DNA from: Lachnospiraceae bacterium UBA1066
GTDB lineage: Bacteria; Bacillota; Clostridia; Lachnospirales; Lachnospiraceae
DNA length: 27,931 nucleotides
Assembly (NCBI GenBank): GCA_002316215.1
Contig: DCDB01000083.1
Span: 1-27,931 of the forward strand
Reading direction: 5' to 3'
In this document: positions 1 through 6,169 of the stretch, in pieces
Position numbering within the stretch: the stretch's first letter is position 1
Layout of the letters: each line of letters starts with the position of its first letter
The notes under the pieces: generated by a model
Database searches by the model: none
What the model was told of the DNA's origin: nothing
The model's input: the letters and a program-made list of their open reading frames with translations, nothing else
Program-made: the position numbers and the translations under genes

Positions 1-21
1 CTTAGTTTTCTTTAGTCCTGC

Positions 22-489
22 TTATTTTTCAAATCCAAATTCCTTTCTCAGATTCTCATACCTTATCCGTTCTTTTTCCTTGACTTCCTTACTCAGGTCG
101 TTCATGACATGATGGCAGACATCCGCATCCTTAAGAACCTCATCCATCGGCGAATCCACCGATGCCTTATCATCATGATGGTAAATGGCGGAGCAGATGG
201 TTTTCGTTTCTTCTTCATCCGTAAGCGCAAGCTTTTTCAGGATTTCTTCGGCCAGCACAGCACCCCTGTGCGCATGATCCTCATACGTCCCGTTCTCATA
301 AGCATATAGGTCATGCAGCATCGCCGCCATAGAAGCAAGCTCCGTGTTCTGATGTCTTTTTTCCGATATCATCGTCGCCGCCAGGGAAACGCCGTAGAGA
401 TGTGCCGCAGCCTTGATCCTCTCCTCCGGATCCGACATTTTCTCAAGCTGCTGATTGACATATTTGCGCAATTCCTTAAGCCGTCCCAT
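22..489 (-). CDS. HD-domain phosphohydrolase-like protein
   Basis: The 155-residue soluble protein carries the metal-binding pattern of the HD superfamily: H30, the doublet H59-D60 (in MLHDLY), H104-H105 followed by D106-D107 (in IYHHDD), and D121 (in KDADV). The order H...HD...H...D is typical of small stand-alone HD hydrolases, which cleave phosphate esters or anhydrides, often of nucleotides; the substrate cannot be told from sequence. The length fits a single minimal HD domain with no sensory or nuclease fusion. The ATG at 489 is preceded by a GAGGAGGAG ribosome site six bases upstream, which fixes the start. It lies 79 bases downstream of the exonuclease gene on the same strand, so the two may be co-transcribed. 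Family assignment is firm; function is open. Confidence 0.8.
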   Translation of the reverse strand: MGRLKELRKYVNQQLEKMSDPEERIKAAAHLYGVSLAATMISEKRHQNTELASMAAMLHDLYAYENGTYEDHAHRGAVLAEEILKKLALTDEEETKTICSAIYHHDDKASVDSPMDEVLKDADVCHHVMNDLSKEVKEKERIRYENLRKEFGFEK

Positions 490-568
490 CCTATTCTCCT
501 CCTCGTTTACTTATACGGATAATACTTTCTCTATTTTCAGTTTTTTATTCTCTTGCGATCCTGTTTGT

Positions 569-1129
569 TTAAAGAAGCTGACTGCCTTTATGAGTAAAGT
601 TCCATTTCTTTTTGTATTTATCCGTATCGATCCCATGCTGCAGATAATCGACGAGCAGGCTCGCACAGGCGCGGCTGTCGCTCCCTGCGTGATGATGTTC
701 AAGTCCGATGCTCAGATATTCGCACATAGTATCCAGTTTATGATTCACAAGATTTGGATAACAGGCCCGTCCCATTGTGCAGGTGCATGCATAGTAGGCA
801 TACGGATGCCAGACAATTCCATAATATTGCAGGCATTTTGATAAAACCTGCATATCAAACTGTGCAAAATGAGCTATCAGAAGACCGCTGCCCATGACCG
901 GCTCAATTGCTTTCCATAGCTCCGGAAAAGAGAGCTGATCCGATACCATCTCCGGTGTAATCCCGGTAAGACGGATATTGAACCTGTCAAACCCCGCTTC
1001 CGGATTTACCAGATAATCGTAATCCCGGACAATCCTGCCATTTTCTATAACGGATATACCAATTGCGCTCATGCGGTCGTTTGCGGAATTAGGGGTTTCA
1101 ACGTCAAAAGCAATATATCTTTCAGACAT
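569..1129 (-). CDS. DnaQ-like 3'-5' exonuclease (DEDDh family)
   Basis: This 186-residue protein is a single exonuclease domain of the DNA polymerase III epsilon type. Exo I is D9 and E11 (IAFDVET), Exo II has D92 (AHFAQFD), and Exo III is H146 to D151 (HHAGSD, the H-x4-D spacing of DEDDh enzymes). In Exo II the usual Asn before the Asp region is replaced (AHFAQFD rather than AHNAxFD), a mild oddity. There is no polymerase, BRCT or helicase extension, so it is a stand-alone nuclease of unknown process, perhaps DNA or RNA trimming. The frame is open 47 codons further upstream to 1270, but that stretch contains a perfect terminator hairpin (1226-1259), so I place the start at the ATG at 1129, behind a weak AGGG site. 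Confidence 0.8.
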   Translation of the reverse strand: MSERYIAFDVETPNSANDRMSAIGISVIENGRIVRDYDYLVNPEAGFDRFNIRLTGITPEMVSDQLSFPELWKAIEPVMGSGLLIAHFAQFDMQVLSKCLQYYGIVWHPYAYYACTCTMGRACYPNLVNHKLDTMCEYLSIGLEHHHAGSDSRACASLLVDYLQHGIDTDKYKKKWNFTHKGSQLL

Positions 1130-1225
1130 CTGCCCTGCTTTCTGCGGAAGGCTAAAAGCGCTCCCGCGGGAAAATCTCAGAATAATTACTGCTGATTCGA
1201 TTATATTAATACCGCTGCCAAATGT

Positions 1226-1259
1226 CAAAAAAGTTTCCCGTTCCGGGGAAACTTTTTTG
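1226..1259. terminator. Perfect bidirectional intrinsic terminator
   Basis: Two 14-base arms (1226-1239 and 1246-1259) are exact reverse complements around a six-base loop. The outer arm ends are A6/T6 runs, so either strand gives a GC-containing stem followed by a U-run. It lies about 170 bases beyond the MATE stop codon and just before the exonuclease start, so it most likely ends the MATE transcript. It also rules out the longer exonuclease N terminus. Confidence 0.85.
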
Positions 1260-1323
1260 ATGTCGTTCATTCTGTATTCTGTTTTCTCTATACCCTTTTA
1301 TCCTGCATTTGTCTTATGCGGCA

Positions 1324-1419
1324 CTGTGTTTATGCAACAACCTGTTCATACCGTAACCTGTTTATGCAGCAATCTGTTTATACACTAATCTGTTTATACA
1401 CTAATCTGTTTACCCTGCA
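1324..1419. repeat. 16-bp tandem repeat array, about six units
   Basis: Six head-to-tail 16-base units start at 1324, 1340, 1356, 1372, 1388 and 1404. The units at 1372 and 1388 are identical (ATCTGTTTATACACTA); the others share the core CTGTTTAT or CTGTTCAT with several changes. The array lies directly after the MATE stop codon and before the terminator, so it would form the MATE 3' untranslated region. An internal open frame exists but has no ribosome site. It is a minisatellite-like array with no recognised function. Confidence 0.85.
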
Positions 1420-1425
1420 CTCTTT

Positions 1426-2865
1426 TCATTCCGGGCAGTTTCCGGCAACGGTTCCGGCCGGACTTTTTCTTTTTGTCCCCAGCATCCGGAACACATAACC
1501 TATGGCGACAGCTGAAATGAAGAAAGTCAGGGCATCCGAAACCGGCATTGAGTAAAGCACTCCGTCCAGACCAAAAACAAGAGGCAGAAGAAGTGTCAGC
1601 CCGACACCGAACACAAGCTCACGGATCATAGAAAGCAAGGTAGAGAGGAAGGCCTTTCCCAGTGACTGAAGGTAAATAAAAGCTGCTTTGTTGACGCAGG
1701 CGAATGGCATCAGGCAAAGGTATATGCGAAAGGACTTCACTGCAAAAGCGGTATAATAGCTGCTTTCATTTGCCGCGCCGAAAACATCGATAAGTGCATT
1801 AGGAAACAGTTCCACAACGCATAAGGCAAAAGTTCCGACTGCAGCTTCTATGGCAAGCAGCCATTTCAAGACCGAAAGTGCCCTGTCTTTACGCCCTGCT
1901 CCGATATTGTAGCCCACAATCGGGATGCATCCCGCCGCAGTACCGACCGCTGCGGAGATAACGATCTGGAAGAATTTCATGACGATTCCGACGACGGCCA
2001 TCGGGATCTGTGCATATTCCGCCTGTGAAAAGACGGTATCCAGGGCACCGTATCTGCGTATCATATTGTTGACAGCAGCCATCGAAGCGACAAGTGAAAC
2101 CTGCGAGAGAAACGAACAGATACCAAGAGGAAGAAATCTGCGGATCAGGCTGCCCTGAAGACGGAAGCTGCCTTTTTCAAGCTTTACTGACTTCATATGC
2201 ACCAGATACCAGACCGCCAGAACTGCTGTAAGAACCTGTCCGATAACGGTTGCAACTGCGGCTCCCATCATCCCCCAGTGGAATCCATAAATCATAACCG
2301 GATCAAGAATGCAGTTCGCCACGGCTCCTGCCACAGTTGAAACCATTGCGAACTTCGGGCTGCCGTCCGACCTGATTATCGGATTCATTGCCTGCCCAAA
2401 CACATAAAACGGAATTCCCATCGCGATATAGATGAAGTACTCTTTTGCGAAACGGAACGTCTCCTCATTGACACTTCCTCCGAACATTATAAGCAGAGGA
2501 TCCATGAAAATGAAATATGCAGCTGTTAAAACGACTCCCGTCACAACTGAAAGGACTACCGCATTGCCGACGCTTCTGCTTGCATGTTCTTTTTTTCCGG
2601 ATCCCAGGGAAATCGACACAAAGGCGCAGCAGCCGTCACCAATCATGACAGCAACTGCCAGAGCTACCACTGTCAGAGGAAAAACAACCGTATTGCCGGC
2701 ATTTCCGTTTGACCCCAGATAATCCGCATTCGCAATAAAGATCTGGTCGACAATGTTGTAAAGTGCCGCCACAAGAAGGGAGATAATGCAGGGTACCGAA
2801 TATTTTCGCATCAGTACCGGGATCTTCTCCTGTTCCAAAAATGAATTTGCTTTTGATTCTTCCAT
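1426..2865 (-). CDS. MATE family multidrug/sodium efflux transporter
   Basis: The 479-residue protein is almost wholly hydrophobic, with about twelve transmembrane segments arranged as two six-helix halves. It has typical MATE features: an N-terminal PVLMRKYSVPCIISLLVAAL region, an early NIVDQIFIA segment, and a mid-protein restart of the same fold around IRRFLPLGICSFLSQ. MATE proteins export cationic drugs or metabolites in exchange for sodium or protons. The chosen ATG at 2865 has a GAGGAGG site six to seven bases upstream; the nine-codon longer frame to 2892 would bury that site and run into the leader hairpin. It is transcribed divergently from a Crp/Fnr regulator, a likely controller, and its leader contains a terminator-like hairpin, suggesting conditional read-through. 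The substrate is unknown. Confidence 0.9.
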   Translation of the reverse strand: MEESKANSFLEQEKIPVLMRKYSVPCIISLLVAALYNIVDQIFIANADYLGSNGNAGNTVVFPLTVVALAVAVMIGDGCCAFVSISLGSGKKEHASRSVGNAVVLSVVTGVVLTAAYFIFMDPLLIMFGGSVNEETFRFAKEYFIYIAMGIPFYVFGQAMNPIIRSDGSPKFAMVSTVAGAVANCILDPVMIYGFHWGMMGAAVATVIGQVLTAVLAVWYLVHMKSVKLEKGSFRLQGSLIRRFLPLGICSFLSQVSLVASMAAVNNMIRRYGALDTVFSQAEYAQIPMAVVGIVMKFFQIVISAAVGTAAGCIPIVGYNIGAGRKDRALSVLKWLLAIEAAVGTFALCVVELFPNALIDVFGAANESSYYTAFAVKSFRIYLCLMPFACVNKAAFIYLQSLGKAFLSTLLSMIRELVFGVGLTLLLPLVFGLDGVLYSMPVSDALTFFISAVAIGYVFRMLGTKRKSPAGTVAGNCPE

Positions 2866-2881
2866 AGAAACCTCCTCACAC

Positions 2882-2935
2882 AAAAAAAACAAGCGTGCCC
2901 CAAAAGTCGGATTTACGCTTTTGGCAACACACTTG
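2882..2935 (-). terminator. Terminator hairpin in the MATE mRNA leader (candidate attenuator)
   Basis: Read on the minus strand, an outer stem CAAGTGTG/CACGCTTG (one G-U pair) and an inner stem CCAAAAG/CTTTTGG flank an 11-base loop and are followed at once by eight T residues (complement of 2882-2889). The hairpin lies between the predicted transcription start (about 2960) and the SD sequence. No upstream gene on this strand could use it as a normal terminator, because the neighbour is divergent. This is the arrangement of a transcription attenuator or riboswitch expression platform. The class, if any, was not recognised. Confidence 0.7.
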
Positions 2936-2939
2936 CTTG

Positions 2940-2970
2940 AAATACAGTATTTTTTTTACAGCCTGTATTT
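2940..2970. promoter_or_regulatory. 8-bp inverted repeat over the MATE promoter -10 and start
   Basis: AAATACAG (2940-2947) and CTGTATTT (2963-2970) are exact reverse complements separated by 15 bases. The repeat overlaps the MATE -10 box and the predicted start of transcription, the usual place for a repressor operator. The divergent Crp/Fnr-type regulator is the obvious candidate ligand, by position only; the sequence is not the classical TGTGA-N6-TCACA site. Confidence 0.45.
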
Positions 2971-2995
2971 TATATTCGAACTTTCAAAAATGCAA
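2967..2995 (-). promoter_or_regulatory. Predicted sigma-A promoter of the MATE gene
   Basis: On the minus strand, TTGCAT (complement of 2990-2995) and TAAAAT (complement of 2967-2972) are separated by 17 bases. Transcription would begin near 2960, giving a leader of about 95 bases that holds the attenuator-like hairpin. Confidence 0.6.
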
Positions 2996-3011
2996 CACTT
3001 TTTTATTTTTC

Positions 3012-3040
3012 TTGACTATTTTCTTAAAAAACGTTATCCT
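3012..3040 (+). promoter_or_regulatory. Predicted sigma-A promoter of the Crp/Fnr gene
   Basis: TTGACT at 3012-3017 and TATCCT at 3035-3040 are separated by 17 bases. Transcription would start near 3047. It is back to back with the MATE promoter, and the two -35 boxes are under 20 bases apart, so one bound regulator could affect both. Confidence 0.6.
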
Positions 3041-3055
3041 GCTTTTAAGTGAAAT

Positions 3056-3069
3056 GTTGTTGTAACAAC
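3056..3069. promoter_or_regulatory. Palindrome GTTGTT-GT-AACAAC at the Crp/Fnr transcript start
   Basis: Two exact six-base arms surround a two-base centre, just downstream of the predicted start and directly before the ribosome site of the Crp/Fnr gene. The position suits autorepression by the gene product, but no binding consensus for this subfamily is known to me, so this is a candidate operator only. Confidence 0.4.
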
Positions 3070-3081
3070 GCAGGAGGAGCC

Positions 3082-3741
3082 ATGGATTATTCGTTTCTGA
3101 CAAAAACAATGCTGTTCCGCGGAACAAGTGAGGATGAGGCGAAATCTATGCTTTCCTGCCTTGAAACACACGAAAAACAGTATAAAAAAGGCAGCATCAT
3201 TTACCACTCCGGTGAATGCATCAAGAACATGGGGCTGGTACTCTCCGGAGGCGTCAATATCGTCATCAATGATGTCTGGGGAAATGAAACTATCCTCAGC
3301 CACGTACAGGCGGGGCAGCTTTTTTCGGAGGTTTACGCCTGTATTCCCAATGAACCGCTCCTTGTCAATGTGATTGCCAGCGAAAACAGCAGTGTTCTCT
3401 TCCTGAATGCTTCAAAAATGCTGACAACCTGCCAAAGCGTCTGCCCGCACCACCGCCGGCTGATCATGAATCTTCTGCAGATTTCAGCCGCCAAAAATCT
3501 ATCCCTTTCACGCCACATCCTGCATACCTCGCCAAAAACAATACGGGGCCGCCTGATCTCCTATCTCTCGGAACAATCCAAACGATGCGGAAGCTACCAG
3601 TTCACAATACCTTTTAACAGACAGGAGCTTGCCGACTATCTTGGAGTGGATCGCAGTGCGCTGTCCAATGAACTCAGTAAGATGCAGAAAGATGATATCC
3701 TTGAATTCAATAAAAATCGCTTCACTCTTAAAGTAACCTGA
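3082..3741 (+). CDS. Crp/Fnr family transcriptional regulator
   Basis: The 219-residue protein has an N-terminal cyclic-nucleotide-binding-like beta-barrel (about residues 10-120, with KKGSIIYHSGE and the GLVLSGGVNI strand pair) and a C-terminal winged helix (about 150-215). The recognition region is FNRQELADYLGVDRSALSNE. It lacks the N-terminal Cys cluster of Fnr that holds an iron-sulfur centre, and the cAMP-contact Arg-Ser of Crp is not evident, so the effector is unknown. The ATG at 3082 follows GGAGGAG four bases upstream; a GTG 11 codons earlier (3049) is in frame but has no ribosome site. Divergent placement from the MATE gene suggests it controls the exporter and possibly itself. Confidence 0.88.
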   Translation: MDYSFLTKTMLFRGTSEDEAKSMLSCLETHEKQYKKGSIIYHSGECIKNMGLVLSGGVNIVINDVWGNETILSHVQAGQLFSEVYACIPNEPLLVNVIASENSSVLFLNASKMLTTCQSVCPHHRRLIMNLLQISAAKNLSLSRHILHTSPKTIRGRLISYLSEQSKRCGSYQFTIPFNRQELADYLGVDRSALSNELSKMQKDDILEFNKNRFTLKVT

Positions 3742-3744
3742 CAG

Positions 3745-3774
3745 ATTCTGCTTTTAATCCACAGAATTCTTTTT
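3745..3774 (+). terminator. Weak terminator-like hairpin after the Crp/Fnr gene
   Basis: ATTCTG (3745-3750) and CAGAAT (3762-3767) pair around an 11-base loop and are followed by a short T-run. The stem is short and AT-rich, so termination may be inefficient. It merges into the T-rich tandem array that follows. Confidence 0.35.
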
Positions 3775-3850
3775 AATTCTTTTTAATTCTTTTTATTCTT
3801 TTTAATTCTTTTTATTCTTTTTAATTCTTTTTAATTCTTTCAATTCTTTT
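3765..3850. repeat. AATTCTTTTT microsatellite-like array, nine units
   Basis: Units of AATTCTTTTT (10 bases), some lacking one A (9 bases), start at 3765, 3775, 3785, 3795, 3804, 3814, 3823, 3833 and 3842. The array fills most of the gap between the convergent Crp/Fnr and UbiX genes. The plus strand is pyrimidine-rich and would give a U-rich 3' end to Crp/Fnr transcripts; the minus strand would give a purine-rich tail to the UbiX operon. Confidence 0.85.
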
Positions 3851-3873
3851 ACAGCAGTAACCGGATAAACGTT

Positions 3874-4440
3874 TCAGATTCCGTTCCATCTTTTATAATC
3901 TCCAATATCAATATCAAAAACGTCCAGCAATTTGCCGATGATCTGTTCCGTACATGCTTCAACACTTGAAGGCCTTGAGTAATACCCCAGCATAGGGGGC
4001 AGAATCACGGCTCCCATCATAGAAAGTTCATACATATTCCTAAGATGTACGGAAGACAGCGGGCATTCCCGCGCACACAAAACCAGCTTTCTTCTCTCCT
4101 TCAGGGTTACATCTGCCGCCCTTAAGAGAAGGTCTTCACTAAAGCCGCTGTTAATTCCCGCAAGTGTCTTCATGCTGCACGGCACAACCAGCATTCCAGC
4201 CGTCTTAAAGCTCCCCGAAGCAATGGCGGCTCCGATGTCGTCATTATCGTAAGCTATATCTGCAAGATTCCTGAAATCCTCCGGCGTCATATCGGTTTCC
4301 TGCCGGATAGTAATTTCTGCACTCCGGGTCATGACAAGATGTGTCTCATAATCCGTTTTCTTAAGATGCCGGAGGACACCTGCCGCAATCGGCATTCCGG
4401 ATGCTCCGGTAATTCCTACGATTAATCTTTGTCTTTCCAT
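3874..4440 (-). CDS. UbiX-type flavin prenyltransferase (UbiD partner)
   Basis: The 188-residue protein has the UbiX/Pad1 flavodoxin-like fold signatures: GITGASG at residues 9-15 for FMN phosphate binding, PCSMKTLAGI at 87-96, and RECPLS at 124-129 followed by H132 and NMYEL. UbiX enzymes join a dimethylallyl group to FMN to make prenylated FMN, the cofactor of UbiD decarboxylases; they do not decarboxylate themselves. The partner UbiD gene lies 147 bases upstream on the same strand. The ATG at 4440 follows a GGGAGGA site seven bases upstream; the frame reaches 4467 without a better site. Equivalent genes are called bsdB, lpdB or pad1 depending on the substrate. The family call is firm. Confidence 0.92.
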   Translation of the reverse strand: MERQRLIVGITGASGMPIAAGVLRHLKKTDYETHLVMTRSAEITIRQETDMTPEDFRNLADIAYDNDDIGAAIASGSFKTAGMLVVPCSMKTLAGINSGFSEDLLLRAADVTLKERRKLVLCARECPLSSVHLRNMYELSMMGAVILPPMLGYYSRPSSVEACTEQIIGKLLDVFDIDIGDYKRWNGI

Positions 4441-4498
4441 AGCAGTGTCCTCCCATCCAACCTGCATTTTCTATCCATCCGCATTCCTGTCTTATTCT

Positions 4499-4558
4499 AT
4501 TCTGTCCGCTGCTTTCCCGTCCTGCTGCATTCTGTCCGCTGCTTTCCTGTCCTGCTGC
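4499..4558. repeat. 30-bp tandem duplication between ubiD and ubiX genes
   Basis: Two consecutive 30-base units (4499-4528 and 4529-4558) differ at a single base. They begin ATTCTGTCCGCTGC and end GTCCTGCTGC. They sit between the UbiD stop codon and the UbiX ribosome site, so they would be part of the operon mRNA. No open frame with a ribosome site covers them. Confidence 0.9.
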
Positions 4559-4587
4559 AGTTCATTTTATCTACTGCACGGAATCTT

Positions 4588-6066
4588 TCAATCTTCAAAA
4601 TCCGGCAGCCATTTCTTCACGTCAACATCCATAAACTGCGCCCTCTTGAATTTTTCTTTCATAGCATAAGGAACCGTACAGTCATAGATCGTCTTGCAGG
4701 AAATCCCCACGTCCGCTATAGAAGAATCATAATCCGGTGATGATGACGGATCGAGCGGATGGCAGCGGACGCCCGGGATTGTAATAATATCCCGGTCTCC
4801 CTGGAATCTTGTATTCATTGCCCAAAGAACATCATCCGAATCAAAAGGATCCACATCTTCATCCACCAGGATAATATGTTTAAGTTCAGGAAATGAAGCA
4901 AAGGCCAGAAGGGCTGCCTGTCTCTGTCTTCCTTCATCTGTCGGAGTACTCTTCTGAAACTGCAGAATGGCCATATATTTTCCGCAGCCTGAGCGATGCG
5001 CATATACATTTTTAAGCTTGCCCGGCATCGCCTTCTCAACCATGCCTAGAATACTGGCTTCTGTCGGAACACCGGCCATATTGAGATGTTCATCGCTCGG
5101 GCCGATGCAGGTCTGCATAATCGGATTCTTCCGGTGGGTTACCGCATGTACTTTAAGAAGCCAGCACTCCGAACTGGCCTTTCCGTTATATCCCGGAAAT
5201 TCCGGCATCGCATATCCGGTGCGGCTGTTCTCGTCTTCCTGAATTCTCCGCCCTGTAATGATTTCACCTTCAATAACATATTCTGCATTGGCGATAGCAT
5301 TTTCCTTCACCGTAAGGCACCGGCACAGCTCAACAGGCTTCTTTCTCAAAGCCCCCGCGATCGAAAGCTCATTAAATCCCAGAGGTGTTGTCGGCGGTTC
5401 AAAACTGGCGGTAATTTCGACGGCAGGATCAACGCCTATGGAAACGGATATGGGAAGATTCTGTCCGAGTTCTTCCGCGCGCTCCGCCATGGCACCGATA
5501 TGACGGCTGCCGGGCTGAAGAAAGATAGACATCTCATCCTTTCCGCGGATACACAGACGATGAATCGTCACATCGGATACGCCGCTGTCCGGATGGCTTG
5601 CATAGCACATACCCAAAGTTATATACGGTCCTGCATCCAGAGGAGTATTCGTCGGCGCCGGTACTAAATCATAAAGATTAAAATCCGGATCCTCCGCCCG
5701 ATGTACAATCTCCTGAACCGGAGCTGCTTTATCGGTTACGACAGGCTGGATCGGATTCTGGGTACATCTGCAAAGCAGGTGTCCGAGATCGGAGGGTGCA
5801 CATCCTAAAAGAGCACCCACGCGCTTCCTGCTGGCGAGAAGACCGATCAGGACAGAAGCATCCGGGTGTCCCTTTATATTTTCAAAAAGCATCGCCGGCC
5901 CTTCGATTTTCGTAGGCCGCATCACCGTTCCGCCTGCACCCACGTGCCTGTAGATGCCGGAAAGTTCCGCAGCCGGATCCACCTCGACATCCGTCGACAC
6001 CAGCTGCCCGTTCATATTTTCTATCTTTTTAAGCGCACTTCGCAAATCGTAAATTCCTTCGTCCAT
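4588..6066 (-). CDS. UbiD-family (hydroxy)aryl decarboxylase, gallate/protocatechuate type
   Basis: This 492-residue protein is full length for UbiD. It carries the family block VDEDVDPFDSDDVLWAMNTR (401-420) and the C-terminal HPLDPSSSPD. The prenyl-FMN/substrate region reads SRTGYAMPEFPGYNG (281-295); the AMPEFPGY form is what I recall from gallate decarboxylase LpdC and protocatechuate decarboxylase AroY rather than the EGPFGE form of Fdc1 and UbiD proper. R188 (GSRHI) and E289 are the likely catalytic Arg and Glu. It removes the carboxylate of a phenolic acid without oxygen. The neighbours support gallate: UbiX downstream makes its cofactor and a tannase-like esterase lies upstream. The ATG at 6066 has AGGAGG ten bases upstream. 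Family is certain; substrate is inferred. Confidence 0.9.
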   Translation of the reverse strand: MDEGIYDLRSALKKIENMNGQLVSTDVEVDPAAELSGIYRHVGAGGTVMRPTKIEGPAMLFENIKGHPDASVLIGLLASRKRVGALLGCAPSDLGHLLCRCTQNPIQPVVTDKAAPVQEIVHRAEDPDFNLYDLVPAPTNTPLDAGPYITLGMCYASHPDSGVSDVTIHRLCIRGKDEMSIFLQPGSRHIGAMAERAEELGQNLPISVSIGVDPAVEITASFEPPTTPLGFNELSIAGALRKKPVELCRCLTVKENAIANAEYVIEGEIITGRRIQEDENSRTGYAMPEFPGYNGKASSECWLLKVHAVTHRKNPIMQTCIGPSDEHLNMAGVPTEASILGMVEKAMPGKLKNVYAHRSGCGKYMAILQFQKSTPTDEGRQRQAALLAFASFPELKHIILVDEDVDPFDSDDVLWAMNTRFQGDRDIITIPGVRCHPLDPSSSPDYDSSIADVGISCKTIYDCTVPYAMKEKFKRAQFMDVDVKKWLPDFED

Positions 6067-6122
6067 CCTTCCTAAACCTCCTGTATTTCATTTCTGCTGC
6101 TGATTTTATTTCAAATTGCAGC

Positions 6123-6149
6123 ATTATAGACGCCAAAAGACTCTTTGGC
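6123..6149 (-). promoter_or_regulatory. -10-like box and palindrome upstream of the UbiD gene
   Basis: In the 103-base gap between the tannase-like and UbiD genes, TATAAT (complement of 6123-6128) lies just downstream of the palindrome GCCAAA-N6-TTTGGC (6132-6149). No good -35 box was seen. If this is a promoter, the palindrome lies in the -35/-10 spacer and would act as an operator. No T-run follows the hairpin on the minus strand, so it is not a terminator. An alternative role is an mRNA hairpin protecting or separating the two messages. Confidence 0.35.
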
Positions 6150-6169
6150 ACCTGTATCATCTTTCATCC

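Noticed and set aside
1130..1270. 47-codon N-terminal extension of the exonuclease
   Set aside because: It would be encoded across a perfect terminator hairpin, and the DnaQ fold begins at the ATG at 1129.
2866..2995. Naming the MATE leader as a known riboswitch (preQ1, guanidine, purine or fluoride)
   Set aside because: None of the conserved cores I remember for those classes is visible; only the terminator hairpin is supported.
5086..5667. 193-codon plus-strand open frame opposite the UbiD gene
   Set aside because: Antisense shadow of a well-conserved UbiD sequence, with no recognisable domain or ribosome site.
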